From: Xiphydria camelus
Taxonomy: Eukaryota > Arthropoda > Insecta > Hymenoptera > Xiphydriidae
Length of the DNA stretch: 64,000 bases
NCBI GenBank assembly: GCA_963678675.1
Contig: OY783193.1
Span: 11,890,822-11,954,821, forward strand
Reading direction: 5' to 3'
The translations under genes were made by a program, and so were the position numbers. The notes under the pieces are model-generated. The model was not told where the DNA came from and made no database searches. It was given only the letters and a program-made list of their open reading frames with translations. Shown one piece after another: positions 10,603 through 26,916 of the stretch; position 1 is the stretch's first letter, and each line of letters opens with the position of its first letter.

Positions 10603-11970
10603 CCTTTCAACCTCTACTCGCCCGTCATCTCAACGCGTGAAACAAAAAGCTGCAACGATCACATCGCCAATAATTACAACGCAGTTGAGCAATACATCTA
10701 ACTTTGCAATATTTTACACAAATGTACACTATCGTAATTTCTTTGCAATCTTTCTGCCAAGTCAGCAGCCTCCGCGCGATATTCCCGCCATTTCGCCCCA
10801 CAACGCTCGCACACCTCCCCGGTGAGCCTTCCTTGATTATCGCGAAATATTGATCGGCGCGCCAGGGATCAAAGTTGAGCATCGCTGAGGTCGCCCCCAC
10901 CATTGTAAACAGAAGGGCGGTTCTCTCAGCGAACCAATCAAACATGACCTCTTGAGCTTTCGCGAGGAACGTTCGGTGCGTGCCCGCCTCCTCCACCCTC
11001 GCAAAGGGTGGCGGTTCGACAGGGTGGGGGTTGATTTCCCCGTCCGCCAGACGCAGTACGCACATGCTCTGGTTTGTCAAAAAACTGTCACCGCGCAGAG
11101 AGGTGACCCGTGCATCTCACTTCGAAAATTCACCATGGCGCATTGAAGGAGCCGTATCGATTCGTCGTCTCGACCATCCGGTTCTCCAGTCGTCGGCAAA
11201 ACACTTTCGCGCTCGGTGTCTCCGCGGTCTTCATCCCCCGGAAGGACACGCGATCCGAGGTCGACGCTCCGAATCAAGCGCGAGTTCCGTGACGAGTCGC
11301 TCGCGGGACTTTCGCTCGGAAGGGTTTGAAATCGTCGTGGGGTGCGAAAGCCGTGGACCGAAGTAACTGGAGGATTTTTGGGGGACTGCTGTTGTTACGG
11401 ATCAGTGTTTCCGGCGTGAATCGTGTGATGTGTGATCGCTCTCTCACATGTGGGAATATAATAAGGTAACGGGAGGAGCGTGCAAGAGGCGATTAAACGG
11501 TGTCGAGAGAATTTGAGTGAAGCCATCCGGTACACGTATGGCTGAAGCTGCGATTTTGGAAACTGGCTGTGCGCGGATATGAGTTAACAGTGAAAGTTGA
11601 CGACAGTCGACTCGAGAATCAGGGACCGCGATTTCAATTGCGGTGAGGTATCGTCTGAAAGTTTTTCCGACGGTGCCTCGCGGCGAGGAGTGACCGAAGG
11701 ATAATGAGGAAGCGTGCGAGCGGTAGAGAGAAACTCTGAAAGAGTCAATTTCTGGACTCGTTATACACGAGTGTGTAATGTCCGATACGTGAAATTTTCA
11801 ATAAAAAAGCTCGAATTTAGACTCGACGTTTATTTTTGCAAAAGTGCTAGGTGCTTAAAAGGGAAAGCAACTTTGGACGAGGATAGAACTTGAGATCGTC
11901 GAATTGATATTTCAATCGAAAAAGTCAAGTTTCTTCCGATGCCTCGTCGGTTGTTGTGAAAATCATCATC
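10603..11970 (+). promoter_or_regulatory. Presumed promoter and 5' UTR of the Lmx1-like gene
   Basis: This 1.4-kb interval lies directly upstream of the Lmx1 start codon. It is moderately GC-rich over 10780-11350 and has no coding feature I can support. The transcription start cannot be placed from sequence alone, and an upstream untranslated exon is possible. Confidence 0.35.
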
Positions 11971-14900
11971 ATGCTGGAATTTTATCCACCTATGCCGGGA
12001 CCTTTAAATCACCAGGACGATCCGGGTCGATCCTTAACGGTTGGATCGGCTCCAGGGCCTTTTCGTTCGTCTATCAATAATAATAACAATGCCGGTAAGT
12101 CGAAAGAGTGTACTGCTAAAAAATTTGAGAATTCAAATCTGCGATTATCTTTGATCATTAAAAATATCCTGAGCACCGATTACAGTCGGGAATAAATATT
12201 CGACGATTATTTGCGACGGATCCGATTAACTTTATCTCGATATAAATACAATAAATCAACGTCAATAAATCGTTGACTAACAAAGCGCGACGCGTGTACT
12301 CTGTTACTCCGTTCGAATAATTCGTCTATTAAAAAGTGCATTCCAATTTGAATGGATGCCACGGTCATAGATTCCACATTTGAAGGGTGATCTCTTAACG
12401 TCACTCTGAAAATTACCGCGTTTTACAGAGTTATCGACAGAGGACGAGTGAAGATGTAGTCTCGTTATATTTGCACAACATATATGCACAGCGCCGTTAT
12501 TGCCACTCGATGCGGTATTTGACTGACGTACGTCCGTATATCCCGTCAAATACTCCAATCCCACCCACATTTTCTAGCAACACAGATGGCGATTTTTTAT
12601 GGTATACTATACCGAACCGTCACTCGATCTTCCGGTGCCTCGCGAGTTATCCGCATATGGTTAACGGAATCGTTATCCGGACTAACGATTAATAATACAT
12701 CCTGGAATCTTTCCAAATGTGCATCGAATTCCACGTCCTGCTCGGCTCACGCGGTTATTCCGTCATTGATATAATCCCGTTCGCTTTTCAGAACCGACGG
12801 TTTCCGTGAAAACCGAGTCCGGCCTCCTGGAGGCAATTTGTGCAGGGTGCGGCCGCGGAATCGCGGACAGATACGTCATGAGGGTCTCGGAGAGAAGCTA
12901 CCACGAGGACTGCCTCTCCTGTGCAGCCTGCGCGTCCCCCTTGTCCCATTCCTGCTTCATTCGCGACCTCAAACTCTACTGCCGCACGGACTACGAGCAA
13001 ATCTTCGGTGTGAAGTGCGCCCGATGCATGGAGAAGATCTGCAGCTCCGATCTGGTGATGAGAACCGCGGGACTCGTCTTTCACGTGGAGTGTTTTGCAT
13101 GCTGTATGTGCGGACAATTGTTGCACCGAGGGGCTCACTACATCCTGAGACAGGGTCAACCCATCTGCAGGCGGGACTTCGAGCAAGAATTATATATGAA
13201 TAGTCCGCAAGGTTGGTACTCTGTTACTATGAAAATTCTAAACGCATTTGAAACGCATCATTGACTCGTCCTCTTTCCTTGCTAAAGCGATAGTGACAAA
13301 GCCGAGGTAGTATCACGCATATTTCTATTCAGATGACGACCTGCTGGATGAAAATCGACCTCGCGACGGACGTCGAGGTCCGAAACGACCGCGAACTATC
13401 CTCACCTCGGCTCAACGACGTCAGTTCAAAGCTTCCTTCGAGGTGTCTCCCAAGCCTTGCAGAAAGGTGCGGGAAGCCCTCGCTAAAGATACCGGTCTAA
13501 GCGTTCGGGTCGTTCAAGTTTGGTTTCAAAATCAGAGGGCGAAAATGAAGAAGTTGCAAAGGAAGGCGAAGGCGGAACCGGGAACGGAGAAAGAACCTAA
13601 GGAGGATCGAAGGGGAGAAAGTCCGCACAGCGATCACAGTAAGTCTTCACATCCACGTATAGCAAATGGACCTAGTCTTCATCTACATAGGTATATTCCA
13701 ATCCTACATCCTATATCTATATGGAATACAGGCTTGTCGATATTTGACATGACAAATAGAAAATGATCTTATTCTTTAAAATTATTTTAAATTTCTGTTG
13801 CTGCACACGGAAACTCTATCTGCACATATTCGTTACCCTTTGACACTTTCACAAAAACTGAAATCTCCGAAATCGACAACCCTATCGTCATTGAAGATGC
13901 AATAACTTGTAACCTATACAGAATTCTTAACCCACACAGCAGTGGAATAAATTCGTCAAATAAATTCGTGGCTTAAGTGGTATTGGATTTATGTGTGTGG
14001 GATACGAGGCTTATTATTTTTAAAATACCGGATTTATTATGAAACTGAGATTTTGAATATACGTAAACAAATATACCGCAATTCTTGTGACGTCCAAATC
14101 TCGTTTTGACAACTGAGGGTTACGAACTATTGCATCTTCAATTACGCTATCCTATATATTTCTGCATACTGATTATAAAAATGGTGATTAAAAGATCGCA
14201 ATCTCAAAAAAATAGGAGATATCAGCGATTTTATGTACGAGAACGTTATTCTTCCACCAAAAATCGTTGATATCTCGGTATTCATTTCAGATTTAGGTAC
14301 ACAATAAATCCGTTATTTTGGAAGCCAGCGTACAAAAATATATTTGATAGTGTGATCCAGAGTTTGATTTGAGAGATTTCGATTTTTACGAGAAATTGAA
14401 AAAATATCAAGTCACCCTTGACATTTGGCTAAAAATCGAAATCTTATGTAAAATCTATATTATGTAAAAACTATCTATGAATCTGTCTCAAAGAAAATAT
14501 GAGATATCAGCGATTCTATGTATGAGGAAATGACGTTTTCTCAAAAAATCAATATCTCGACGTTCCTTTAAGATTTGCTCAATAAGTCTAGAATTTTTGG
14601 AACCGGCATGAAAAAAATACATCGGATACGGTGGTTCGCACTTCGATTTCAGAGATTTCGATTTTTGCGAAAAATTGAAAAATGTTGCCAAAAATAAAAA
14701 TCTCTAGAATCTCTCGATCACTCGATCACCTTATCCGATGTGTTTTTGTGTTCGGATTCGGAAAATAACGGATTTATCAGACAATCTCAATAGAGCACAG
14801 AGTTAACGATGATTTTTTGTGAAAAAATAATTTTTTTTTAATATAAAATCACCAATATTTTATATTCATTTTGCGATATCGACCTTGTGACCATGCTTTT

Positions 14901-16219
14901 TGACATCAGCTCAAAAAAATACAAAAGATAGGCTGGTCGAGCGCTCGATTCCAGAGATTTCGATTTTTGGCAAAATGTCGAGGGGCACCCGATACTCTTC
15001 GTCGCAAATGAAAATCGGAAAAAAACCAATACCCTCTTCGCACAGCCATTTTTCGCATGCGAAGACTGCGCGTTTCTGCGAGTCGAAATAACAAAAGTAA
15101 ATCTTTGTCGGTTCCGCAACGGCACGACTCGCACGAGCAAAATGGGTATATTGCACAACATATGTCACTGTGTGGTGGGTGATAAATTCTTGCGAAGACA
15201 GGTTAATGGGAGCACGGTGAAATGTATGGGTATCATGTCAACCGCCTCGTCTCGTTCACAGGTCATTACTTGAACGCCCTGAACATGCGCGATGGGGAAT
15301 CTTCTAGCTTCCCCTCTGCCACCCAGCCGCTCAACCCCAATAACCCGTACTCGCCCGACGGTAAGTCTCTCCTCACGGATCACTCTTCCGGACTCGGAGT
15401 CCGCCACTACGCACGCTCTTTGCCCTTCTGGTTTTAGCCTTTCTCTGCTCCTCTCGCCTCATGACCGTTTTATCGATTTATATACCTATATGGGTATACC
15501 GAACTTGGGTAGAATCTGGCAAATTTGAGCCGCGCCATCGTTACCCACGAAGCTACCATTTGAAAAATTGTCGACCACGATGCCGCTTTAATTTGGCACG
15601 GGTTACCATCCCGACTCAAATAAAGAATTTAAACAGAGCGGTGCTCGAATTTTTCCAAATTTGCTTTGAGCTTGATCCTTGAGTCCGAGACTGACCGACA
15701 GACGCGCTTTCGATCGAGAGAAGGAAACGGACCGGGCTTCGAGAACGGTGGTTAATTTTGGAAAAGTTCGATGGGGAGGGTTTAGAAAAATAGGGGATAC
15801 ATTAAAAAGTAACCTCCCTAGGTCAGCGTGTATTTTGAAATACGTAATTTGGATTGGCGAATGTCGAAACAAATTCATATGTCGTACGGTTTTTTAAAAT
15901 AATTGAGCTCGATCAACTTAACCGCAGAGATACCCGTAAGTACGTGAATTTATTTTTTACAGATGCTTACCCGGGACATTCTGGGGAAAGCTTCTGCAGC
16001 AGCGATTTATCTCTCGACGGCACGGAAGCGGGCTTTGACATCGGCGAAAGCGAGGGCGGCGGTCCCGACGGAAGTCATCAGGGTGGTTCGCATTCGCATC
16101 ACGGCGCGCCCACCCACGAACCGCCGTCATTGTCCCAAAGTCTGCATGCGGCAATGCACAACCCCATCGACAAGTTGTTCATGATGCAAAGTAGCTACTT
16201 CAGTGGCGACCACGCGTAA
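11971..16219 (+). CDS. Lmx1a: LIM-homeodomain transcription factor, Lmx1-type
   Basis: Five coding exons join in frame: 11971-12094, 12792-13211, 13333-13638, 15262-15360 and 15963-16219, all phase 1, giving 401 aa. LIM1 spans about residues 58-108 (C58, C61, H79, C82, C85, C88, C105, D108). LIM2 spans 117-170 (C117, C120, H139, C142, C145, C148, C167, D170). The homeodomain spans about 198-257 with [15 protein letters not shown], then [16 protein letters not shown] (Q50 and N51 of helix 3 are residues 247-248). The C-terminus [15 protein letters not shown] is the tail I know from LMX1A/LMX1B. The family consists of nuclear regulators of limb, neuronal and epithelial patterning. The start is the first in-frame ATG ([10 protein letters not shown]); the codon five positions earlier is GTG. 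Insects usually carry two Lmx1-like genes and I cannot tell which this is, so the symbol denotes the family. Confidence 0.95.
14200..14990. repeat. Diverged tandem repeats inside Lmx1 intron 3
   Basis: A block of roughly 300 bp occurs about three times. Shared pieces are GAGATATCAGCGATT (14217, 14501), CAGAGATTTCGATTTTTGC (14650) and its variants at 14368 and 14951, and AAAAATACAT or similar. A diverged GATATCAGCAATT copy lies near 42930. Function unknown. Confidence 0.55.
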
Positions 16220-16875
16220 TTTCCAAAAGTTCGAACATTTTCCACGTCATCGAACGAAAAGAAAAACTATGCACCGAGATTTAAAAGACAAACGACGGAA
16301 GTGCGTTGAGACTCTATTTCCCTCACCTGTGTTGATTCCCCACAAAAAAGACAAAATTTATTCCAAAAGAGAAATATATACGTACCTAATTTCAAAAATC
16401 TCTCAGAGTGCGAAAGTGTCACGAAATAGTTTCCCGGTAATCTCACCATACATATATGTATAGATATCATATGGTCCATAAAAGTTTTACGTGTGTATGC
16501 GTGTGTGTCGTCTAGAAACAAAGGTGCTTTCTATAATAAATCATTCGTCTACTTCTAATCCTTCTAGTCTCGTACCTTTGTCTACATTCGGGGAGATTAT
16601 AGATTTCAGAAGACTAGATGCCACATGTGAGTGAACGAATAATTTGATTAACGAATGGATCTTGAAAGAGATCTTAATTTAATTGTGTAAATTTATAATT
16701 GCTCTTTCTGCTAAATATTCCAGTTTGAGGCATCGTATACTTTAATTCTAAAAGATTCATTTCAATTTTTTATAACATCTAAAATCGTATATCATTTGTT
16801 GTACATATACCATAAGGACTGAAAAAAAACATGGATGAAATATTTTTACGAAGCATCCGCAAAGCTCAATAGATA
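16220..16875 (+). other. 3' UTR and downstream flank of the Lmx1-like gene
   Basis: AT-rich sequence follows the TAA stop. The first good polyadenylation hexamer is AATAAA at 16535-16540. Beyond it nothing is recognized before the transposon at 16876. Confidence 0.45.
16535..16540 (+). terminator. Candidate polyadenylation signal of the Lmx1-like gene
   Basis: AATAAA lies 315 bp after the stop codon and is followed by T/G-rich sequence. Other weaker variants exist, so use of this site is inferred. Confidence 0.4.
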
Positions 16876-17786
16876 GAGGAAAGTCACCAAAGTCGGGCCC
16901 CCATTTACTTTTTGGCATCTAAAAATTTTAGGAATCAACATATGGAAGTTACAATACCTGTATTACAAATTGTAAACAATTGATTGTAACATACATTCGA
17001 CACAAGTTTGAGACAAGACTTGTTTCTGAGAAATTTGGAAAAAACTTGCGACATGTATTTTTTCGGGTTCTGGAAAAAGGGCTCCTAAAGTGGGCCCCCT
17101 ACCTAAATACTCGGAAAAGATCAAAAAGTGAGCGGAAATGAAACATTGTTTTTTAAATGTTTTTTTTATTTATCGACCTTACCTTCTTTCCCGGAAAGGT
17201 AAGGAATCGAGGTATTAACGACCTATGTTCACCGAAATATGTCGCTTCGCCGATGACGCGATTAATTATAGTCGGCAAGTTAATTATGAGTGATGCTATG
17301 AATCAACCTTCCGAATTCCGTCGCTTGTCGCGACGGAACAATGATAATTTAGAGGAATTGAGCATAAAAAACAAGGAACCCACATAAGGAACAGAAAAAA
17401 TAAGGGGCCCGACTTACGCACAATCATTTTTGTTTATTTTGTAGTTACAGTTATTTTTTCGAGCAACCAACCACACCTTCAACATCATAAACTGATCAAT
17501 CATTCCATGCACTTCAAAAATACAAATAATTTGAATTACTTACCGGTCAAACTACGTCAACAATAAAACAAATACGAACGCACGAAAAATCTCCCATAAC
17601 AACAAGAAATTGTTTGAACTCTCAATTGTTAACCATGAAAGATTAAAACCGATGGTGGAAACATTTATGTCGGGGCGTATCCAAAACTATCACAAGCAGG
17701 TGACTTGGTGGGTATAGAGATCTACATATGAAAATAAAGAGAGGGGCCCGCTTAAAGACCGGGGCCCGACTTTGGTGACTTTCCTC
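16876..17786. mobile_element. 911-bp non-autonomous TIR transposon, TA-flanked
   Basis: Left end GAGGAAAGTCACCAAAGTCG continues into GGGCCCC; the right end is the complement (GGGGCCCGACTTTGGTGAC then TTTCCTC). Exact TA duplications lie at 16874-16875 and 17787-17788. The GGGCCC motif recurs internally (near 17090, 17405 and 17750), as expected of subterminal binding sites. No transposase is encoded. Confidence 0.85.
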
Positions 17787-17788
17787 TA

Positions 17789-19572
17789 CGATTTTCTTTT
17801 TAAAAATTTCTAGTCTCTATAATGTATACTGTCCGATTACAGCGTGAAGAATGAAATCTAATAAATTATCATTTATAACATAATCATCAAATGATCTTAA
17901 ATAGGATAAGGTTGAGTCTAACCTAAGGCATAGGGATGTGTGACTGCGATACTGAACAAATATATAGGCATATTTGTATTTAATATGCTTAAAGACATTA
18001 GTGTACTTTAATATATTACGATAATAAAATATTACGATTATAATTGTATTTCTTCAATTTGCATTCAATGTGAGTGTTTTATGAACCGTGTTCGATACAG
18101 TGGTTTATCATATTGACGATGTGAGGACCCATACGCTCCCGTCACAATTATCTCATTAACTATCAACTTTTGAGATTAGCTGGTATAATCCTTTTTTGAA
18201 GATCAGATCACGATCTAAAAAAAATATTAAATCAATTTATTCGAAAAATGTTTTGCCGAATCCACACGCTATCGCGATTATCTCATTAACTATGAACTTT
18301 TGAGATTAGTTGATACAATACTTTCTGAATATCATATTACGATATACAAAAAAGTATTTTATAAATTTAGCCGAAAAATTGATAGCTGGGGATCCATACG
18401 CTCCTATCACGATTATCTCGTTAACTATGAACTTTTAGGATTACTTGGTATAATACTTTCTTGAAGATCACATTACGATCTGCAAAAATATATTTTATCA
18501 TTTAGCCGAAAAATTGATAAGTAATAACGAATTAAAATGAGCGCTATGAGTGAAAGGGAGAGTAGTGATCAAATGTATGGGAAAAAGAGAACGCGGAGGG
18601 TTGGCCTACCTGCGGGGCGCCTCGCTATAAGCTTCTCAGTTTTACACTTTTTCTACTGTTGTCGGACGTTGTAGGCTATCTCTCCTCTCTTCCGTATATA
18701 TGTAATAGCTCCCCAAGACCAAAATATCGTGTATTTTATTACAGGTGCACAGAATACAATAACTTACGGAATTGGCTTAACTCTTTGAGTACGGGACGCG
18801 TATTTTCTTCTAAACGGAGGATTTGCAATAGTCAGATCTTCACCTGAATCATTACTCGGGGGTTTTCGGGGTCGCTGAATCTAAATCCGGGGTCAAAATT
18901 TCAAAATTCAAAATAGCAGACACAATACGTTTCAAAATTTGTAGAAATGATCAGATATCTGTAAAAATCGTTATTCAAGAGTTTTTGAGATCATTAAATA
19001 AAAATCCTTAATTCAGCATAACGTATCAAATATAAAGACTTACATTGCGTAAACAAGGAAAATTTAAAAAAAAAATAAATTTCTTTTTAATAATCTTTAA
19101 TTAGAGAACTCAGCTAATCTTAAAGTCATCGGAAAATTCCCAAGCTCAGTCCCGAGCGAAAATTCATAAATTTGTTTCTCCATCAATACCACCAAAAATC
19201 TCAAAACTTTGTAAAATCCACTGATTACGGTCTGTATTCACAGTAAAGTCTCAAGTCTTGAGACATGAAGGAACAGAGACGAAGAAACAGGAGAAAGAAA
19301 AAACAATCAATTACAACCCACATCAAAACTTGAGACCCCACTCTAAAAACAACCCAATAAAGTTGGCAGCTATGGAACGTTGCCGTAAATCACAATGCAT
19401 TATTTATAATATGTATACACTTAACATAATATAAATATTACTGGGAAGCGCAGTTAATATTACAAGCTTTTTGCTCCTCCTCTTCCTTCAGTCTGCTTAC
19501 ATATTATCAACCAATCACCTCGCTCAATTAAAAACTGTCCCAACCCACTGCAACTTCTGTCAATATGAAAAT
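17789..19572. other. Intergenic tract between Lmx1 and QSOX
   Basis: AT-rich and gene-free apart from the tandem repeat at 18126-18521. The right end should include the 3' UTR of the leftward QSOX gene. Confidence 0.4.
18126..18521. repeat. Three direct repeats of about 132 bp
   Basis: Copies begin near 18126, 18257 and 18389 with ATTATCTCATTAACTAT, then AACTTTTGAGATTA, GGTATAATACTTTCTTGAAG and GCCGAAAAATTGATA. A related, more diverged unit is near 36370-36540. Confidence 0.7.
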
Positions 19573-22500
19573 CTACACTTTTCCGATTAGATCGTGTACG
19601 TAGGGTTTCTTTCTGTAAGTCCTTTTAACAGCAAATTTGATACAGACTAGTACAAGCATCGTAGCGGACGTAACGTATAGCACAACACAAATGCTGATAT
19701 CGAAGATGGTAAAATCCCATCCCATTTTTGTATGGCCTCCACTCTTCTCCTCCGGGAGTCTTTTTTCCATAACTTTTGGGTCATCATCCTCCGCTTCGTC
19801 AGGCTTTCTACTGGAACCCAAATAATTGATTCCCGAGTAGGCGTACTTCTTCTTCAAGTAAACCAACACTTCCGCCTCGTTCCATATATCGTCCTCGTTT
19901 CTGCACGAAGGACAGTGCTCCTTCGCGGGATACTGAATCTTCTTGTGCGTGGGATCTTCGGTCTCGTCTCCGGCTAATCTTTTGTTCACTTCGTTGTGAG
20001 ATCTCCAGAGCCACATGATACTCTCGTCCGGACTGGGTACTTCGAATATCTTGTTCCTAGCTGCCATGTCGACAAAATGTTGCGAGCAATCCGTGCAGCC
20101 GAAGAAGTTTTTTATGTAACCATGCATAGCGCGTAACACCTCCGCTGGATCGCGCTGCTGATTATCTTTATTCTGAATAGCGGCATTGGTGATCAGCGTA
20201 TGAAACATCGTCCACAAGCCGCACGGGTAACCGCGAAAGGTCTTCGCGCTGCCTTTACATCCTATCCATTCGCGCGGCCCTGAATACACGGGAAGCATTT
20301 CCTCTTCGGTGGATTTCACGATCTGATTGAATTCTTCGCCACGCAGAGTCTCTTTCTTGTTGACGAGGTCGCGGATGACGTCAAGGAAAACCGCGCCGCT
20401 GCGCCCAAGAGGAAAATACTTCGCTAGCACATCGAGGTAGACTTTGAGAGCTCTCATCTTCTCTCCTTCTATCGTTTTAATCATCGCTATCTCGCGATTC
20501 AATGAGTATCGTAGAGTAGTTTCCAAATCCAATTGGAACAATTCATCCTTGGACGTCTGAGCCTGATCCACAGCTCCTTTCTTCTCCGTGTGTTTAGTAA
20601 TGTCGATCATGTCGGACACCTGCGCTTTCATCCCTTCAGTAGGATGCTCGTCCGCAAGAGCTTTTATTTCTATTTCAACGCCCTTGGAACTCATGAACTC
20701 CTTAATAGTCCGTCGAATGCCTTCCCTTGTCGTCTTTCTGATATTCAACACTTGTGGGATCTCGTCGCGACCGAGGACGAGTAGATTTGGAAATTTATTT
20801 ATCTTGTACATTATACACAAAGCCTCGTTATCAGAGGTTACGCTACGTATTCGTAAATTATTGACACTGTGCATGTCCAGTATAACTTCGGCGCCTAGAT
20901 ACGAGTCAACTTTCTCGAATATAAAGAAATAATATTTGACACCATCTGGTATGGCTTTCCACAGATTCTTCAAATCGATTCCCCTGCAACCGAGAATTCG
21001 ATGAAATTCGGATTATTGTATGTTGTGAAAGTTGGGGGAAAAAGAAGAAATACGAGAGCGTGGAAGATGAAGGAAACGTGGAAATTCTCTTATAAATGAA
21101 AGAAAAATAAAGATAAAAGAAAAGAAAGTAAGAAAAATTTGATAGTTTACTTCTCTGTTGGCAAAAGGACAAGAAAAATCCACTTCTCAAGTATCTTCAA
21201 TATTTATATGAAGAACAGAATTATACGCACTTTTTGCGCAGTTAGCTTCAGAGACTGGAAGCGTGAATTGAGGTACATAGAATAACAGTGGTTCAACTCC
21301 ACTTCTTTTCAAATAGCTGCCGTTCATTCAAAATGAGTTGTCTAATGTGTATCTTTCAGTATAAAGTTCTATTGTAGTATTTCAGTATAAAGTTCATATT
21401 GTAGAAAATTACAATATGGAGATAGACCACCTTTATACTGAAAGATACACATTAGGCAACTCATTTTAAATCAAAGGCAGCTATTTGAAAAGAAGTGGAG
21501 TTGGACCACTGTTATTCTATGTGCCTCAATTATCTCGTACGATCGAATGTGTGAAAGGAGCGTTACTCTCCAGACTTAAAATTGCAAAATCATAAGCGAA
21601 TCGAGTGATTAATTATGTGGCTGATCATTGTACAGTCGAGCGGGACTGTGATAGAGTCGTATCTATCGCGGAATCGTGACACAGTCGTACGTTCCGCGGG
21701 ATTATGATACAGTCGTATCTTCCACAGAACCTTGATACAATCGTACCTTCCCCGGGATTCTGATACAGTCATATCGTCCACGGGATGATGAGATAAAGAA
21801 TAGCGGCTTTTTATTAGAAAGGGGACTTTCAAATCCGAACTTGAAAAAGCGTACGGCCGAGTCAAATAATTATGTGGCTGATCATTGTGTAATCAAACGA
21901 AACTGCAATACAGTCGTACCTTCCTTGGGATTGTGATACATAAAATCCTATCTCTTCCACGAGATTAAAAGAATAAGAACAGGCCCTTTCTTAGAAAAGG
22001 GGTTCTTATTGCTTTTAAGATCACATACTCTGAGAAAACTCAGTGCATAAGACCAGATATCCAATAGTCAATAAAGTGTGAGCGAGATTGTGATATAATC
22101 GTATTTTGCTCAGGATTACGTGGTTGAAAATAGCAACTTCATTATGAAGGGGGATCTTATCGCTTTTTAATGTCGCGTATTAAGAAAATTTAATACATAA
22201 GTAGACTAGAATATTCAGTAGGCTGAAGTGAATGACCAAGCAATATTCTTTTTGTGCTCTTGATGCATAACACAAGATATAGCAATAATCAGCAAAAATG
22301 AGAGAAAAAATCAAACGTCATTTCTTTCTAAATGTAAACAAATTCTAGCTTAGTATATTCCAGGAATAGATGGGAGATTGTTTGAAAATATGAATCTATA
22401 TGTGAAGTTTGTAAAATATCTTAAGTGCTTTTTCAGATAAGGGACAAATATCTACGTGTAATAGGAATTCTGCAATAAGAATGTTACCTTTATCAACAAA

Positions 22501-23218
22501 AGCATTAAAACATTTTACTTTGCCACATTTGATATAGCACGTTGTACCTGTAAGGGGCGATATTAGGCCATGTTACACCCCGTCCTTCCTGTTGCTCCTT
22601 CTTTAACCGATCGATTAAATCATGCCTGACACGGTTCACTTCCTTTACTTTATCAATTTCCACGCCGAGAAATTCAGGCTTCGCATCGACTGGAAAGTAC
22701 TTCAGCATCGGGTAATGCATAATTTCGTACTCTCGACAGATAGAATTATTTTCGTCGTCTGCGCAGTCTATCGCTGCCACCACCACTATATCCTTCCAAG
22801 CTGAAAATGGAAAACGAACATCATACAAGTATTTTTATATGTATGAATAGCAACAAATTTTTTTGTTATCATTACGGAAACTATAAGAAATAGATATAAT
22901 ATCATTCGTAAACTTACAAAGAATATTTCGAGCCAAGGCTTTCCAAGTTGGCGCGAATCGACGACAATGTCCACACCAACTGTTGTAAAATTGGATGAAC
23001 CACCCATTTTTACTACCGTAAATATAAGATTTAATATTCGTAGCATTTAAGATCATCACATTGTCACTACTATTATACAATCCTTGACCCACGCTGCTTA
23101 AATCTTGTCCTCTTGGACTTATAGCAGCTGGATTTATATCTTGTACTACGATTATGCATAAAAGGAACGTTTCTATCAGCAATTTAACAGTGTTAAAATC
23201 TCTGAAGATCGCTGTCAT
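19573..23218 (-). CDS. QSOX1: Quiescin sulfhydryl oxidase (sulfhydryl oxidase 1/2-like)
   Basis: Three exons join in frame: 23218-22918, 22800-22548 and 20983-19573, 654 aa. The start is the ATG opening MTAIFRDFN; the codon six positions upstream is TTG. Residues about 11-32 are hydrophobic (LLIETFLLCIIVV), a signal peptide. A thioredoxin domain with WCGHC at 81-85 follows, then a degenerate second thioredoxin-like domain (about 186-260) and a helical linker. The FAD-binding Erv/ALR domain is at about 420-550: RGYPCGLWTMFHTLI, FFGCTDCSQHF (CXXC at 481-484) and HCPSC (542-545). A membrane helix at about 610-635 ends the protein. QSOX enzymes oxidize protein thiols to disulfides, passing electrons from the thioredoxin CXXC to FAD and then O2, in the ER/Golgi or outside the cell. 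The symbol gives the family; the insect paralogue number is not determined. Confidence 0.95.
21266..21531. mobile_element. Palindromic MITE in QSOX intron 2
   Basis: Arms AATTGAGGTACATAGAATAA and TTATTCTATGTGCCTCAATT, then CAACTCCACTTCTTTTCAAA and AATGTGTATCTTTCAGTATA with their complements. Each arm is about 110 bp with a short loop. Non-coding. Confidence 0.85.
21648..21788. repeat. 28-bp minisatellite in QSOX intron 2
   Basis: Five units with consensus TGATACAGTCGTATCTTCC plus a CGGGATT tail start at 21649, 21677, 21705, 21733 and 21761. Further single units lie near 21905 and 22090, next to repeats of AATTATGTGGCTGATCATTG (21611, 21868). Confidence 0.75.
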
Positions 23219-26872
<3,654 letters not shown>

Positions 26873-26910
26873 CTTGGATCCAACGTGAGTTTAACGCTTT
26901 TAGAATTATA

Positions 26911-26916
26911 AATAAA
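26911..26916 (+). terminator. Candidate polyadenylation signal of FTSJ3
   Basis: AATAAA lies 39 bp after the TAA stop and is followed by an A-run, giving a very short 3' UTR. Inferred from sequence alone. Confidence 0.45.

Noticed and set aside
12788..13203. Other-frame and antisense ORFs over Lmx1 exon 2
   Set aside because: Shadows of the LIM-domain exon, which alone shows the zinc-binding pattern.
20533..20932. ORFs opposite QSOX exon 3
   Set aside because: Antisense shadows of a strong coding exon.
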